A DNA stretch of 36,417 bases from Massilia horti (lineage in GTDB: Bacteria; Pseudomonadota; Gammaproteobacteria; Burkholderiales; Burkholderiaceae_D): assembly GCF_004614195.1 (NCBI RefSeq), contig NZ_SPUM01000129.1, positions 1 to 36,417 on the forward strand. The letters are read 5' to 3'. Positions 1 to 8,080 of the stretch are shown in pieces. The notes under the pieces are model-generated. The model saw only the letters and a list, made by a program, of their open reading frames with translations, was not told the origin of the DNA and did no database searches. Position numbers and translations under genes: made by a program. Position 1 is the first letter of the stretch. The number at the start of each line of letters is the position of its first letter.

Positions 1-8
1 CATAAGAC

Positions 9-45
9 CCCAGAAAAGTTGGAACTGGTGTCCAACTTTTCTGGG
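9..45. repeat. 15-bp inverted repeat at left edge
   Basis: Arms cccagaaaagttgga (9-23) and tccaacttttctggg (31-45) are perfectly complementary around a 7-bp loop. With one extra C the match continues outward (gac / gtc). No T run follows, so a simple terminator is unlikely. The right arm read on the minus strand (TGACCCAGAAAAGTTGGACA) resembles ends of IS3-family elements as I remember them, so it could mark the edge of an insertion sequence lying left of the window. From 46 to 246 I see no convincing gene. Confidence 0.5.
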
Positions 46-167
46 TCAGTTCACTTCGCGAGGGCGACGCGGTGATGCAGAGGCTTGGGTGTGCGCTTGT
101 ACGCCTGCACGCCAGGCAACTCTGCCACGACGGACGATTCGAGCCGGCAAACGATCAACATAAATGC

Positions 168-186
168 AAATGAGAGTGATTCTTGT
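168..186. promoter_or_regulatory. possible Fur box upstream of siderophore receptor
   Basis: The stretch aatgagagtgattctt (169-184) matches 11 of 16 positions of the Fur consensus core AATGATAATCATTATC. It lies about 65 bp upstream of a siderophore receptor gene, where iron-dependent repression would be expected. The match is imperfect, and no clear -35/-10 pair could be fixed around it. Confidence 0.35.
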
Positions 187-246
187 TTACATTCGCAGTC
201 GGTTTCGATATCATTCGCTCATCCATTTATCCAATAACCCAGGAGC

Positions 247-2625
247 ATGATCTTGAAACATCCGCACGTACGCCGTCCCAAGAGCCTTCGCAGCTTCAAC
301 GACACGCAGCTGTCGTTGAAGAAGACCGGGCTTGCGTTAGGCATCTCGAGTGCGATGTTCCTGCCCTTGTCCGCCATGGCGGATGAGAACTTGGCTGCGC
401 CTGACACTGGCGACGAGGTCAAGGTGTTGCCCGAGGTGGTCATCTACGGGCAACGCCAGGAATCCAATCCCAACGCCGAAGTCGGCGCGCCCTACAAGGC
501 CAAGAAGTCGGCGGATTCGCGCCACACCCGTCCGCTGGCCGAAACGCCGCAAACCATCTCGGTCCTCACCCGTGCGGCACTGGATGACTCCGGCCTGACC
601 GACCTGAAACAAATCGTGGGCGCGCAGCCCGGCATCACCCTGGGCACCGGCGAAAACGGCAACGCGTTTGGCGACCGCTACATCATCCGCGGCCAGGAAG
701 CGCGCAGCGACGTGTTTGTCGACGGCCTGCGTGATCCGGGCATGAGCACCCGCGAAAGCTTCGCCATCGAACAGCTGGAAATTTCGAAAGGCCCGAATTC
801 AAGTTTCGCCGGCCGCGGCACCGCCGGCGGGGCCATCAATGCCATCACCAAGCAGGCCACGCTGGACCACGATTTCGAGCGTGTCTCGGCCAGCGTGGGC
901 AGCGACAAGCACCGGCGCGTATCGACGGACATCAACAAGGGCATTGGCGAGAGCTTTGCGCTGCGCGCCAACGCGCTCTACGCTGACGAGAATGTGCCTG
1001 GCCGGCTACCTTCCGAGCGTTCGCGCAAGGGCGTCGCGCTGTCCGGCCTGTGGGAACGCGACAGGGACCTGTCGGTGACCCTCGACTACTATGGCCTGCG
1101 CACCAAAGACACCATGCCCGACCTGGGCTACTTCCTGGTCGGCACCGTGCCCAACCGTGTTCCGGCCACCAACGTGCCTGTGTATGCGCAAACCGGCGAT
1201 TTCCTCAAGTCCAACGTCGACACCCTCACCGCGCGCGTCAACTGGACGCTCGCGCCGGCGACCAAGCTGACCAGCCTGACCCGTTATGGAAAATCGTCGA
1301 ACTCCTATGTGACGACGGGCGCGATGAGCGGCACCCGCTGGGACGGCGCAACCGGCGCCGCCTACACCACCGCTTACATTGACAGCGGCCATACCGGCTG
1401 GCAGGACATCAATTATTTTGCGCACCAGAGCAACCTGCGCATGGACCGGCAATGGCTGGGCTTGAAGCACGAACTAATCCTGGGCGCGGAATTCACCGAC
1501 CACAAGGTGGTATCTGGTACGTTTGCGCTGACCAATAACGGCACCTTCAACTGCAAGAAGACCGCCGGCGCCGGCACGAACGATACCTTCTGCTTTACCG
1601 ACAGCGCCGGCCGCCCGGTTGCCGACCTGACCAATCTGGCTGGCCGCACCAGCACCCGCCTTGGCTACAACCAGGACTGGAAGGTCAAGACGCTGGCGCT
1701 GACCGCCATGGATACCGTCGACCTGACCGATCGCCTGACAGCCTTCGGCGGCATTCGCGCCGACCACTTCGACCTTAACCTGATCCGTCGCAACAACCTC
1801 ACCTCGGTCATCACCGGCGACTACGGTTACACGGACACGCTCGTCAATGGACATTTTGGGCTGACCTACAAGGTCACGCCCAAGCTGATCGTCTATGGCA
1901 GCGCCGCGTCGGCGCAGGACATCAACGGCGGCGAGGCCGATTCCGGCACCAGCAGCGGCTACGGCGGCGCCGTCCTGTACAACAACCAGATCGCCGGCGC
2001 CAAGCCCGAAACCTCGGTCAATCTTGAGCTGGGTACCAAATGGAACCTGTTGAACGATAAGCTGCTGGCCACCGCCGCGCTGTTCCAAACCACGAAAACC
2101 GACGTGATGGAAGGCGCCGACTACGACACCGTCGGCACCTTCAACACGGGCAAGAACCGGGTGCGCGGGATCGAGTTTGGCTTGAGCGGCAACGTGACGG
2201 ACAAGCTGTCGGTCCAGTCCGGCATTGCCTTCCTCAATTCGAAGGTGCTCGGGTCGGCGACCGCGACGAACATCGGCAAGCCGCTCTCCAACTTCGCCAA
2301 GCGTTCCGCCTCGGTGCAGGGCAAGTACCAGTTGACCGACGCCATCTCGTTCGGCGCGACCGCCCGCTACGAAAGCGGACGCTGCGGCGGCCAGCCCGAC
2401 ACTGCGGCCGGGTTCACCACCACCGGAGAGTGCGCGCAGCCAGTGCCCTCGTTCGCCGTGTACGACGTGTTCGCCGCGTATCGCTTCTCGCGCCGGTTCG
2501 ACGTGCGCGTGAACGTGCTCAACGTAACGAACAAGGACTATTTCACGGCGGTCTACCGTAACGGCGCTTTCCTGTACAAGGGCGATGCGCGCGCAGTGCG
2601 GGTCGCGCTCAACTACGAGCTCTGA
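247..2625 (+). CDS. fiu: TonB-dependent catecholate siderophore receptor (Fiu-like)
   Basis: Outer-membrane receptor importing ferric siderophore with TonB energy. The N terminus has a basic stretch and a hydrophobic core ending in AMA before DEN (about residue 45), a signal peptide. A TonB box, EVVIYG, lies at residues 63-68. The plug domain follows (about 95-205, with ETPQTISVL, RYIIRG and a GGAIN segment), then a beta-barrel ending in LNYEL. Length (792 aa) is normal for the family. The Fiu assignment rests on the receptor type and on the PiuC/YbiX dioxygenase downstream, an arrangement known from E. coli fiu-ybiX and Pseudomonas piuA-piuC. Start choice: AGGAG at 241-245 is only 1 nt from the ATG at 247 but 7 nt from an in-frame TTG at 253, so the true start may be 253. 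First gene of an apparent five-gene operon. Confidence 0.85.
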   Translation: MILKHPHVRRPKSLRSFNDTQLSLKKTGLALGISSAMFLPLSAMADENLAAPDTGDEVKVLPEVVIYGQRQESNPNAEVGAPYKAKKSADSRHTRPLAETPQTISVLTRAALDDSGLTDLKQIVGAQPGITLGTGENGNAFGDRYIIRGQEARSDVFVDGLRDPGMSTRESFAIEQLEISKGPNSSFAGRGTAGGAINAITKQATLDHDFERVSASVGSDKHRRVSTDINKGIGESFALRANALYADENVPGRLPSERSRKGVALSGLWERDRDLSVTLDYYGLRTKDTMPDLGYFLVGTVPNRVPATNVPVYAQTGDFLKSNVDTLTARVNWTLAPATKLTSLTRYGKSSNSYVTTGAMSGTRWDGATGAAYTTAYIDSGHTGWQDINYFAHQSNLRMDRQWLGLKHELILGAEFTDHKVVSGTFALTNNGTFNCKKTAGAGTNDTFCFTDSAGRPVADLTNLAGRTSTRLGYNQDWKVKTLALTAMDTVDLTDRLTAFGGIRADHFDLNLIRRNNLTSVITGDYGYTDTLVNGHFGLTYKVTPKLIVYGSAASAQDINGGEADSGTSSGYGGAVLYNNQIAGAKPETSVNLELGTKWNLLNDKLLATAALFQTTKTDVMEGADYDTVGTFNTGKNRVRGIEFGLSGNVTDKLSVQSGIAFLNSKVLGSATATNIGKPLSNFAKRSASVQGKYQLTDAISFGATARYESGRCGGQPDTAAGFTTTGECAQPVPSFAVYDVFAAYRFSRRFDVRVNVLNVTNKDYFTAVYRNGAFLYKGDARAVRVALNYEL

Positions 2626-2659
2626 TGAGCGGTTGGGGAGCGCAAGCAGGAACGGTACA

Positions 2660-3814
2660 ATGCCTGTGTCCAATCGGCGTTGCACTTTGATGACGAATCC
2701 AGCCAATCCCGTTCCGCTTGCCCCCCTCGCCGCCATTCCCTCGGAAATCCGCTGCGCGCAGGACTACGAGGTACTGGCGCGGCGCTTCATGGCCGCGCCC
2801 ACTTACGAATACATCCTTGGCGGCAGCGGCCGGGACCAGACGGCGCCTGCCAACCTTGACGCCTTTGGGCAATGGTCGGTGTACCCGCGCCTGCTGCGCG
2901 ACGTAAGCGCCGGCAATACTAGAGTAGCGGTCGGCGCCGACACCTTCTCCCACCCCATCCTGCTGGCGCCCGTTGCCTTCCACAAGCTTGCCCATCCGGC
3001 GGGCGAACTGGAGACGGCGCGCGCGGCGCACGCAATGCAGACCTGCATGGTCACCAGCACCCTGGCGTCCTGCACCTTGGAAGACATTGCACGCCTTGCC
3101 GGTCCACAGCGCTGGTTCCAGCTCTATTTCCAACACGACCGGGTTGCCACCCTCGAACTGCTTGCGCGGGCGGAGGCCGCCGGTTACCGTGCCATCGTGG
3201 TCACGCTCGACGCGTCGATCCAGGTGGCCAGCCTGCGTGCGCTGCGTGCCGGTTTCCAGATGCCGGCCGAATGTGTTGCCGCCAACCTGACCAGCGATGG
3301 GCCGCCCCCCGCCGCCCCTGCCTTCGAGCCGGAAGCCAGCCGAATCTTCCAGGGTGTGATGCGCGCAGCCCCGACCTGGCGCGATCTGGAGTGGCTGATG
3401 GCAAACAGTTCCTTGCCGGTCTGGGTCAAGGGCGTGCTGCATCCTGACGATGCGCTTGCGCTGCGCGCGGCCGGGGTTGCCGGCATTGTCGTTTCCAATC
3501 ACGGCGGTCGCAGCCTCGACGGCGCTCCGGCCAGCCTGGCTGTGCTTCCCGCCATCCGCGATACGGTTGGCGCGCAGTATCCGCTGCTGTTCGACGGCGG
3601 TATTCGCAGCGGCACGGACGTGTTCAAGGCGCTGGCCCTTGGCGCCAATGCCGTCCTCGTAGGGCGCCTGCAACTGTATGCGCTCAGCGTCGCTGGCGCA
3701 CTCGGGGTGGCCCACATGATCAAGTTGCTGCGCGAGGAACTGGAAGTGTGCATGGCACTGGCCGGATGCGCCACGCCGGCGGAGATTGACCGCGGTGCGC
3801 TGCTGCGCGCCTGA
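2660..3814 (+). CDS. FMN-dependent alpha-hydroxy-acid oxidase/dehydrogenase
   Basis: Member of the lactate dehydrogenase/glycolate oxidase TIM-barrel family, oxidising a 2-hydroxy acid to a 2-oxo acid with FMN. The family signature is present as SNHGGRS at residues 279-285: His281 would be the catalytic base and Arg284 the carboxylate binder. The FMN-phosphate region FDGGIRSGTD follows at about 311, and a lysine in VWVKGV (about 257) fits the flavin-contacting Lys. The reading frame is open from 2585, but ATG 2660 has AGGA at 2648-2651 (8-nt spacing) and starts 34 nt after the receptor gene; a later in-frame ATG is at 2690. The 384-aa length is normal. The substrate is unknown. Its position between receptor and piuC is the odd feature and suggests a role linked to siderophore iron. 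Confidence 0.85.
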   Translation: MPVSNRRCTLMTNPANPVPLAPLAAIPSEIRCAQDYEVLARRFMAAPTYEYILGGSGRDQTAPANLDAFGQWSVYPRLLRDVSAGNTRVAVGADTFSHPILLAPVAFHKLAHPAGELETARAAHAMQTCMVTSTLASCTLEDIARLAGPQRWFQLYFQHDRVATLELLARAEAAGYRAIVVTLDASIQVASLRALRAGFQMPAECVAANLTSDGPPPAAPAFEPEASRIFQGVMRAAPTWRDLEWLMANSSLPVWVKGVLHPDDALALRAAGVAGIVVSNHGGRSLDGAPASLAVLPAIRDTVGAQYPLLFDGGIRSGTDVFKALALGANAVLVGRLQLYALSVAGALGVAHMIKLLREELEVCMALAGCATPAEIDRGALLRA

Positions 3815-3829
3815 TCCAAAAGGACACTC

Positions 3830-4513
3830 ATGCTCATCACAATCGACAACGTACTCAGCAAGGACGAAGTGCAGCAGTTCCGCCAGCATCTGGACCGCGC
3901 CCAGTGGCGCGATGGCGCGCGCACAGCGGGCACGCTGGCGCGCCAGGTGAAGGGCAACCTGGAGATTGACGAGGATAGCGAAGTAGCGGTCAGCCTGGGC
4001 AATCATATTCTGCGCACACTCGGCAACCATCCCGAATTCATTTCCGCGGCCTTGCCGCGCAAGATTTATCCGCCCCGGTTCAATCGTTATACCGAGGGCG
4101 GCGCCTACGGCCTGCATGTGGACAGCGCGCTGATGCCGATCCCGGGCACCCGCGACAGATTGCGCAGCGACCTGGCCGCGACCCTGTTCCTGGCGGAACC
4201 GGACGAGTATGAAGGCGGCGAACTGGAGATCGAAACAGCTTTCGGCGCGCAAGCGGTCAAGCTCAATGCCGGCGACATGGTGCTGTACCCGGCGTCGAGC
4301 CTGCACCGTGTGAGCCCGGTAACGCAAGGCGCGCGTGTGGCGGCATTCTTCTGGATCGAAAGCATGGTGAACGACGACACGGAGCGCGCCATGCTGTACG
4401 ACCTGGACCAGACCATCCAGTCGCTCGGCACAACCCTGGACGCGCGCGATCCACGGCTGCTCAGGCTGACCGGGATTTACCACAACCTGCTGCGCCGCCG
4501 GGCCAGCACCTGA
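3830..4513 (+). CDS. piuC: Fe(II)/2-oxoglutarate dioxygenase PiuC/YbiX
   Basis: PKHD-type hydroxylase of 227 aa, the usual length. The iron ligands are visible as His96-x-Asp98 (GLHVDS) and His159 (SLHRVSP), with Arg169 in GARVAAFF as the likely 2-oxoglutarate binder. The family is linked genetically to TonB receptors for catecholate siderophores, but its substrate is not established. The start has AGGAC about 8 nt upstream and follows the oxidase gene by 15 nt, so it is very likely co-transcribed with the receptor. Confidence 0.9.
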   Translation: MLITIDNVLSKDEVQQFRQHLDRAQWRDGARTAGTLARQVKGNLEIDEDSEVAVSLGNHILRTLGNHPEFISAALPRKIYPPRFNRYTEGGAYGLHVDSALMPIPGTRDRLRSDLAATLFLAEPDEYEGGELEIETAFGAQAVKLNAGDMVLYPASSLHRVSPVTQGARVAAFFWIESMVNDDTERAMLYDLDQTIQSLGTTLDARDPRLLRLTGIYHNLLRRRAST

Positions 4514-4552
4514 TTTTCACCCAACATCTTTCAATCAAACGCGAGGAACTGA

Positions 4553-4819
4553 ATGCGACTGTCGACAAAACTGATCCCCCTGGTGATCGCCGTGCTCACT
4601 AGCAATGCCTGGGCACATGGCGGCGTAAAGTGCACCACCCTGCCGAAGGAGCAGTGGAAGCCGCACACGGAACTGCAGGCAAAGCTGATCAAGGAAGGCT
4701 GGCAAATCCGGCGCATGGAAATGACCGACAGCTGCTACGAGGTCTACGCCAAGGACCCGAAAGGCAAGCGGGTGGAAGCGTTCTTCAATCCGGTCACGTT
4801 CGAGCGTGTCGAAGAATAA
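4553..4819 (+). CDS. exported PepSY-domain protein
   Basis: Small protein of 88 aa with a cleavable signal (residues 1-20, ending NAWA before HGG) and a single PepSY-like domain (KLIKEGWQIRRMEM ... CYEVYAKDPKGKRVEAFFNP). PepSY domains occur beside membrane redox proteins and siderophore genes. The start has GAGGAA 8 nt upstream. Its 3' end overlaps the next gene by 14 nt, indicating translational coupling with the cytochrome. A periplasmic accessory role next to the b-type cytochrome is inferred. Two Cys residues (about 27 and 63) could form a disulphide. Confidence 0.75.
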   Translation: MRLSTKLIPLVIAVLTSNAWAHGGVKCTTLPKEQWKPHTELQAKLIKEGWQIRRMEMTDSCYEVYAKDPKGKRVEAFFNPVTFERVEE

Positions 4820-5351
4820 GCGGCGCGCGGTCTGGGATCTTCCTGTCCGCAGCCTGCACTGGCTGCTGGTGGCGGGTATTGCCGGAGCCTGGATCACCAG
4901 TAGCGAAATTGGCGAGGCGCATGAATACTTCGGTTATGCCGTTGTCGCGATCGTCGCAATGCGGTTCGCCCTGGGATTTGCGGGAACCCGCTATGCCCGC
5001 TTTTCGCAGTTCGTGCGTTCGCCAAAGCAGACCTTGCGCTACCTGAGCGATGTTCGCGCAGGGCGCGCACCGCGCTACCTCGGCCATAACCCGCTGGGCG
5101 GCTGGATGGTTGTCACCCTGCTTCTGTCGATTGCCCTGGTCACGCTGACAGGATGGGTCGCCACAACCGATGCATTCTGGGGCTACGCATGGCCGGTGCG
5201 GATACACGTTGCGATTGCCTGGATGCTGGTGCTGCTGATCGCATTGCATGTGTCCGGCGTTGTGCTAACCAGCTGGCAGCATCGTGAAAACCTTGTCGGC
5301 GCCATGATTACCGGGATGAAGGACAACGCGCAGCCTGGCGATATCGATTGA
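4806..5351 (+). CDS. cytochrome b561-family di-heme membrane protein
   Basis: 181-aa four-helix membrane protein of the Ni,Fe-hydrogenase cytochrome b/cytochrome b561 type. Histidines sit where heme ligands are expected: RSLHW (about 18), GEAHEYFGY (about 39), IHVAIAW and LHVSGV late in the protein. It probably moves electrons across the inner membrane, plausibly to PepSY/periplasmic acceptors or ferric siderophore. It begins with GTG inside the end of the PepSY gene (4806). The hydrophobic core begins almost at once (WDLPVRSLHWLL). Last gene of the iron operon. Confidence 0.8.
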   Translation: MSKNKRRAVWDLPVRSLHWLLVAGIAGAWITSSEIGEAHEYFGYAVVAIVAMRFALGFAGTRYARFSQFVRSPKQTLRYLSDVRAGRAPRYLGHNPLGGWMVVTLLLSIALVTLTGWVATTDAFWGYAWPVRIHVAIAWMLVLLIALHVSGVVLTSWQHRENLVGAMITGMKDNAQPGDID

Positions 5352-5379
5352 GGGCAGATGATTTCGATAAAATTATGAA

Positions 5380-6591
5380 ATGAATGCCCCTTCGTCTGAT
5401 ATCGCTGGCGACAAACAAGAATCCATTCTGGGGATCTTTGGATGTTTTCTGCGCCTCGGGCTGACCTCATTTGGCGGACCGATCGCTCATCTGGGGTACT
5501 TCCGCGACGAATTCGTAGCGCGACGTCGTTGGCTCGACGAACACGCCTATGCCGAGCTCGTCGCCCTTTGCCAGTTCCTTCCCGGCCCAGCCAGTAGCCA
5601 AGTCGGGATGGCGCTCGGTTTATCACGCGGCGGCATTCCCGGCGCTCTCGCAGCATTTCTTGGCTTTACGCTCCCGTCCGCCATCGCCCTGGTCTTGTTC
5701 GCGCTAGGCATTTCGCATTTCGGCAATCAGCTCGGCAGCGGATGGCTGCATGGCCTCAAGGTGGTGGCGGTTGCGGTGGTTGCGCAGGCATTGTGGGGCA
5801 TGGGTAAGTCAGTGGCGCCGGACAAGCAACGTGCAACCCTGGCCGTTGCCGCAGCGGTGATCGCCAGCCTTGTTCCATCGGCGTTCGGGCAAGTTGGCGT
5901 TATCGTCGTCAGCGGCCTCATTGGCTGGGCATTTCTCCGCTCCGATGCCGCATTGCCGCACACCTCGCTGCCTGTTCCCATCAGACGGGTGACTGGCGCC
6001 TGCTTGTTAGGAGCATTTTTCCTGCTCTTGTTCGGCCTGCCGTTTCTGGCGGACAGTACAAGCAGCTATGTCGTGAAGCTGTTCGACAGCTTTTATCGTG
6101 CCGGCTCCCTGGTATTTGGCGGTGGCCACGTCGTGCTGCCACTGTTGCAATCCCAGGTCGTACCTGCCGGATGGGTCAGCAATGATGCATTTCTCGCCGG
6201 CTATGGCGCCGCCCAGGCTGTGCCAGGCCCGCTCTTTACCTTTGCGGCCTACCTTGGCGCTGTGTCGACGCAATCGCCCTCGGGCTGGGCCGGCGCAACA
6301 ATTGCGCTTGCTGGCATCTTCTTGCCGGCGTTTTTGCTGATCGTGGGGACATTGCCGTTTTGGGAGAGCTTGCGTCGCTATGCTGGAATCAAGCGCGCCA
6401 TGTTGGGAATCAATGCTGCGGTGGTAGGCATTTTGTTGGCGGCTTTCTATCATCCGGTATGGACCAGTGCCATTACCAGCGCTACGGACTTTTGCCTGGC
6501 GGCGGCAGCCTTTTTGCTGCTCGTGTTTTGGAAAACGCCGCCATGGCTGGTCGTCTTGCTCACGGCCGCATTTGCCAGCCTTGCAGGGTAA
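5380..6591 (+). CDS. chrA: chromate transporter ChrA
   Basis: Full-length, two-domain (long-chain) ChrA of 403 aa, an inner-membrane chromate efflux protein. The first half has LGLTSFGGPIAHLGYF and the ALCQFLPGPASSQVGMALG segment. The second half repeats the pattern as GSLVFGGGHVVLPLL and GAAQAVPGPLFTFAAYLG. There is no Shine-Dalgarno sequence before ATG 5380. A weak TTGAGG (5348-5353) / AATTAT (5371-5376) pair with 17-nt spacing sits right at the start, so a leaderless or very short-leader transcript is possible. The 3' end overlaps the convergent exporter gene by 32 bp. No chrB regulator is nearby. Confidence 0.9.
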   Translation: MNAPSSDIAGDKQESILGIFGCFLRLGLTSFGGPIAHLGYFRDEFVARRRWLDEHAYAELVALCQFLPGPASSQVGMALGLSRGGIPGALAAFLGFTLPSAIALVLFALGISHFGNQLGSGWLHGLKVVAVAVVAQALWGMGKSVAPDKQRATLAVAAAVIASLVPSAFGQVGVIVVSGLIGWAFLRSDAALPHTSLPVPIRRVTGACLLGAFFLLLFGLPFLADSTSSYVVKLFDSFYRAGSLVFGGGHVVLPLLQSQVVPAGWVSNDAFLAGYGAAQAVPGPLFTFAAYLGAVSTQSPSGWAGATIALAGIFLPAFLLIVGTLPFWESLRRYAGIKRAMLGINAAVVGILLAAFYHPVWTSAITSATDFCLAAAAFLLLVFWKTPPWLVVLLTAAFASLAG

Positions 6592-7198
6592 CCAGAACCG
6601 CGGACAGCACCAGGACAGTGCCGACGATCCTCGCACCAACCGTTGCCTTTTGCGGATTGCCGCCGATCCAAGCGCCAGCACGGCTTGAAACCAGCGCCAG
6701 CGAGCCGTAGACGCCAGCTTGCGTGACCGCGGTGATGACGGCGAGCGCGCTTGCCTGCAGCCACACCGGGCCGTTACCGGGATTGATGAACTGCGGGAAG
6801 ACAGCCAACATGAACAGGTAGGCTTTCGGGTTCATCAGGCTGGTGAGCATGGCCTGGAAAAAAGTCATCACAGGCGAACGACGAGTGGTGCGCAAGTTTA
6901 ATCCAGCTGCGGGCGACGAGCGCAGCAACGACCATCCGATCCAGGCAACATACATCGCCCCCGCAAACAACATTGCGTTGAACAAGGCCGGCCACAAACG
7001 CAGCACAACCGCCACCCCCAGCGCCCCCATCGCCATGTGGCAAACGCCGCCGGCCATGATGCCCGCCACTGCGCAAAAAACCGCCAGGCGCCCTCCGATC
7101 AGCGAGCTCGCCATCACGTAGGCCATGTCCAATCCGGGCAGTGCGATCACTCCGAAAACGATCACGAAATACAGCCAAAGCTGTGCCGAATGATGCAT
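6560..7198 (-). CDS. LysE/RhtB-family exporter
   Basis: 212-aa inner-membrane protein with about six hydrophobic segments, and the family's N-terminal pattern (ALPGLDMAYVMASSL, then GIMAGGVCHMAMGALG) and MNPKAYLFMLAVFPQF in the middle. The family exports amino acids or related small molecules; the substrate cannot be predicted here. The start has GGAGCG a few nt upstream and lies 12 nt after the stop of the NIPSNAP gene, so the two form a small operon. The 3' end overlaps chrA tail to tail. Confidence 0.85.
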   Translation of the reverse strand: MHHSAQLWLYFVIVFGVIALPGLDMAYVMASSLIGGRLAVFCAVAGIMAGGVCHMAMGALGVAVVLRLWPALFNAMLFAGAMYVAWIGWSLLRSSPAAGLNLRTTRRSPVMTFFQAMLTSLMNPKAYLFMLAVFPQFINPGNGPVWLQASALAVITAVTQAGVYGSLALVSSRAGAWIGGNPQKATVGARIVGTVLVLSAVLVTLQGWQMRP

Positions 7199-7210
7199 CG
7201 TGCGCTCCGA

Positions 7211-8047
7211 TTACCTGGCGAGCCAGCGCAGCCGCGAGCGGGGCGTTGGCTTGAGGATGAGCAGCTCAGGCTCGCCGCGCAGCAGTCCGCTCGCCACAAG
7301 ACGGGCAGCGGCTTCCTTGACAACCGGCCGCATGGCATCAAAGGTGCGGATGTCGTCGAACACGCCGAGCCAGACGACAAACGGGCCGTCGGTACGAACC
7401 GGCAACTGGGGAAAGTTGTTCCGTTCATCGAGGGTCACCAGCAGACCGGCGTCGCGCGCGCCGCCTTGCCGATATCGATCGAAATTGGGTGCCGCTGCAG
7501 TCACGAACCGTTCCATGGCGCCAGGCGCGACGGGGAACAGCTGGGCAACCACGACGCCGGTCGCCCCCGACGGTTCGCTGACCGGGTCCACAGCCGGCAA
7601 CACGGGCACCCCGTGCTTTGGGTCCAGGGGGCGCAACAGCAGGACGTCGTCGCTGTCCACCATGAGATCGTTGAGCTGATTCCGGTGTTCTTTCCATACC
7701 GGTCCATAGTAAAAGGCCGAGTTGGCAACGGCACGGCCATCCATGTTGCGAAAAGCCCGCAGCCAGGTGAACCGGTTAGGTGCCTCCGGTTCAGTGAACT
7801 GGCCAAGTGCGAGCGCCCCAAGCTGCTGGAACGCTTCGGGAAACCAGGTCTCGAAGTAGCGGGCAAAGTCGCCGACCCGGCCTTCCTTGATGATGTAGCG
7901 GCGCAGTTCAATGACGCTGTAGTCGCTGGATGGGGTCATGATCGTGTCGTCCGAGTGAGCTGGCGCCTGGGCGGCGAGGCCCGCCAGGAGGCATAGGAGA
8001 GGTAAAAATCGTTTCATGGACGGCAGAGTAAAACGTAAATAGGACAT
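7211..8047 (-). CDS. exported NIPSNAP-family protein
   Basis: Contains the NIPSNAP-type ferredoxin-like alpha-beta pattern, YSVIELRRYIIKEGRVGDFA then FETWFPEAFQQLGA, apparently twice (a second, more diverged half from about residue 150, with FVTAAAPNFDRYR). The molecular function of this family in bacteria is unsettled. A signal sequence (MKRFLPLLCLLAGLAAQAPA) begins at an internal Met. Two starts are possible: 8047, with AGGA six nt upstream, or 8017, which gives a textbook signal peptide but has no ribosome site. The palindrome at 8037-8061 overlaps the 8047 start. First gene of an operon with the LysE-type exporter, divergent from the WYL regulator. Confidence 0.75.
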   Translation of the reverse strand: MSYLRFTLPSMKRFLPLLCLLAGLAAQAPAHSDDTIMTPSSDYSVIELRRYIIKEGRVGDFARYFETWFPEAFQQLGALALGQFTEPEAPNRFTWLRAFRNMDGRAVANSAFYYGPVWKEHRNQLNDLMVDSDDVLLLRPLDPKHGVPVLPAVDPVSEPSGATGVVVAQLFPVAPGAMERFVTAAAPNFDRYRQGGARDAGLLVTLDERNNFPQLPVRTDGPFVVWLGVFDDIRTFDAMRPVVKEAAARLVASGLLRGEPELLILKPTPRSRLRWLAR

Positions 8048-8061
8048 AATCAGTCCTGTTT
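8037..8061. promoter_or_regulatory. palindromic operator candidate between NIPSNAP and WYL genes
   Basis: AAAnAGGAC-ataatca-GTCCTnTTT, with 8 of 9 symmetric positions matching, lies in the 33-bp divergent gap and overlaps the proposed NIPSNAP start. A dyad here is the natural binding site for the adjacent HTH-WYL protein to control both directions. The role is inferred from position and symmetry only. Confidence 0.5.
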
Positions 8062-8080
8062 CGAACAGATAATTTCGTCC

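Noticed and set aside
51..161. 36-codon minus-strand frame as a gene
   Set aside because: Too short, no recognised family, and another frame is open as well; mentioned only as a possible remnant.
1474..2736. 420-codon minus-strand frame inside the siderophore receptor
   Set aside because: Antisense shadow of a clearly coding TonB receptor; no family motif, no ribosome site.
2609..4483. 624-codon open frame on the minus strand across three genes
   Set aside because: It runs antisense to the FMN oxidase and piuC, whose catalytic motifs are intact; the long frame is a by-product of GC-rich codon use.
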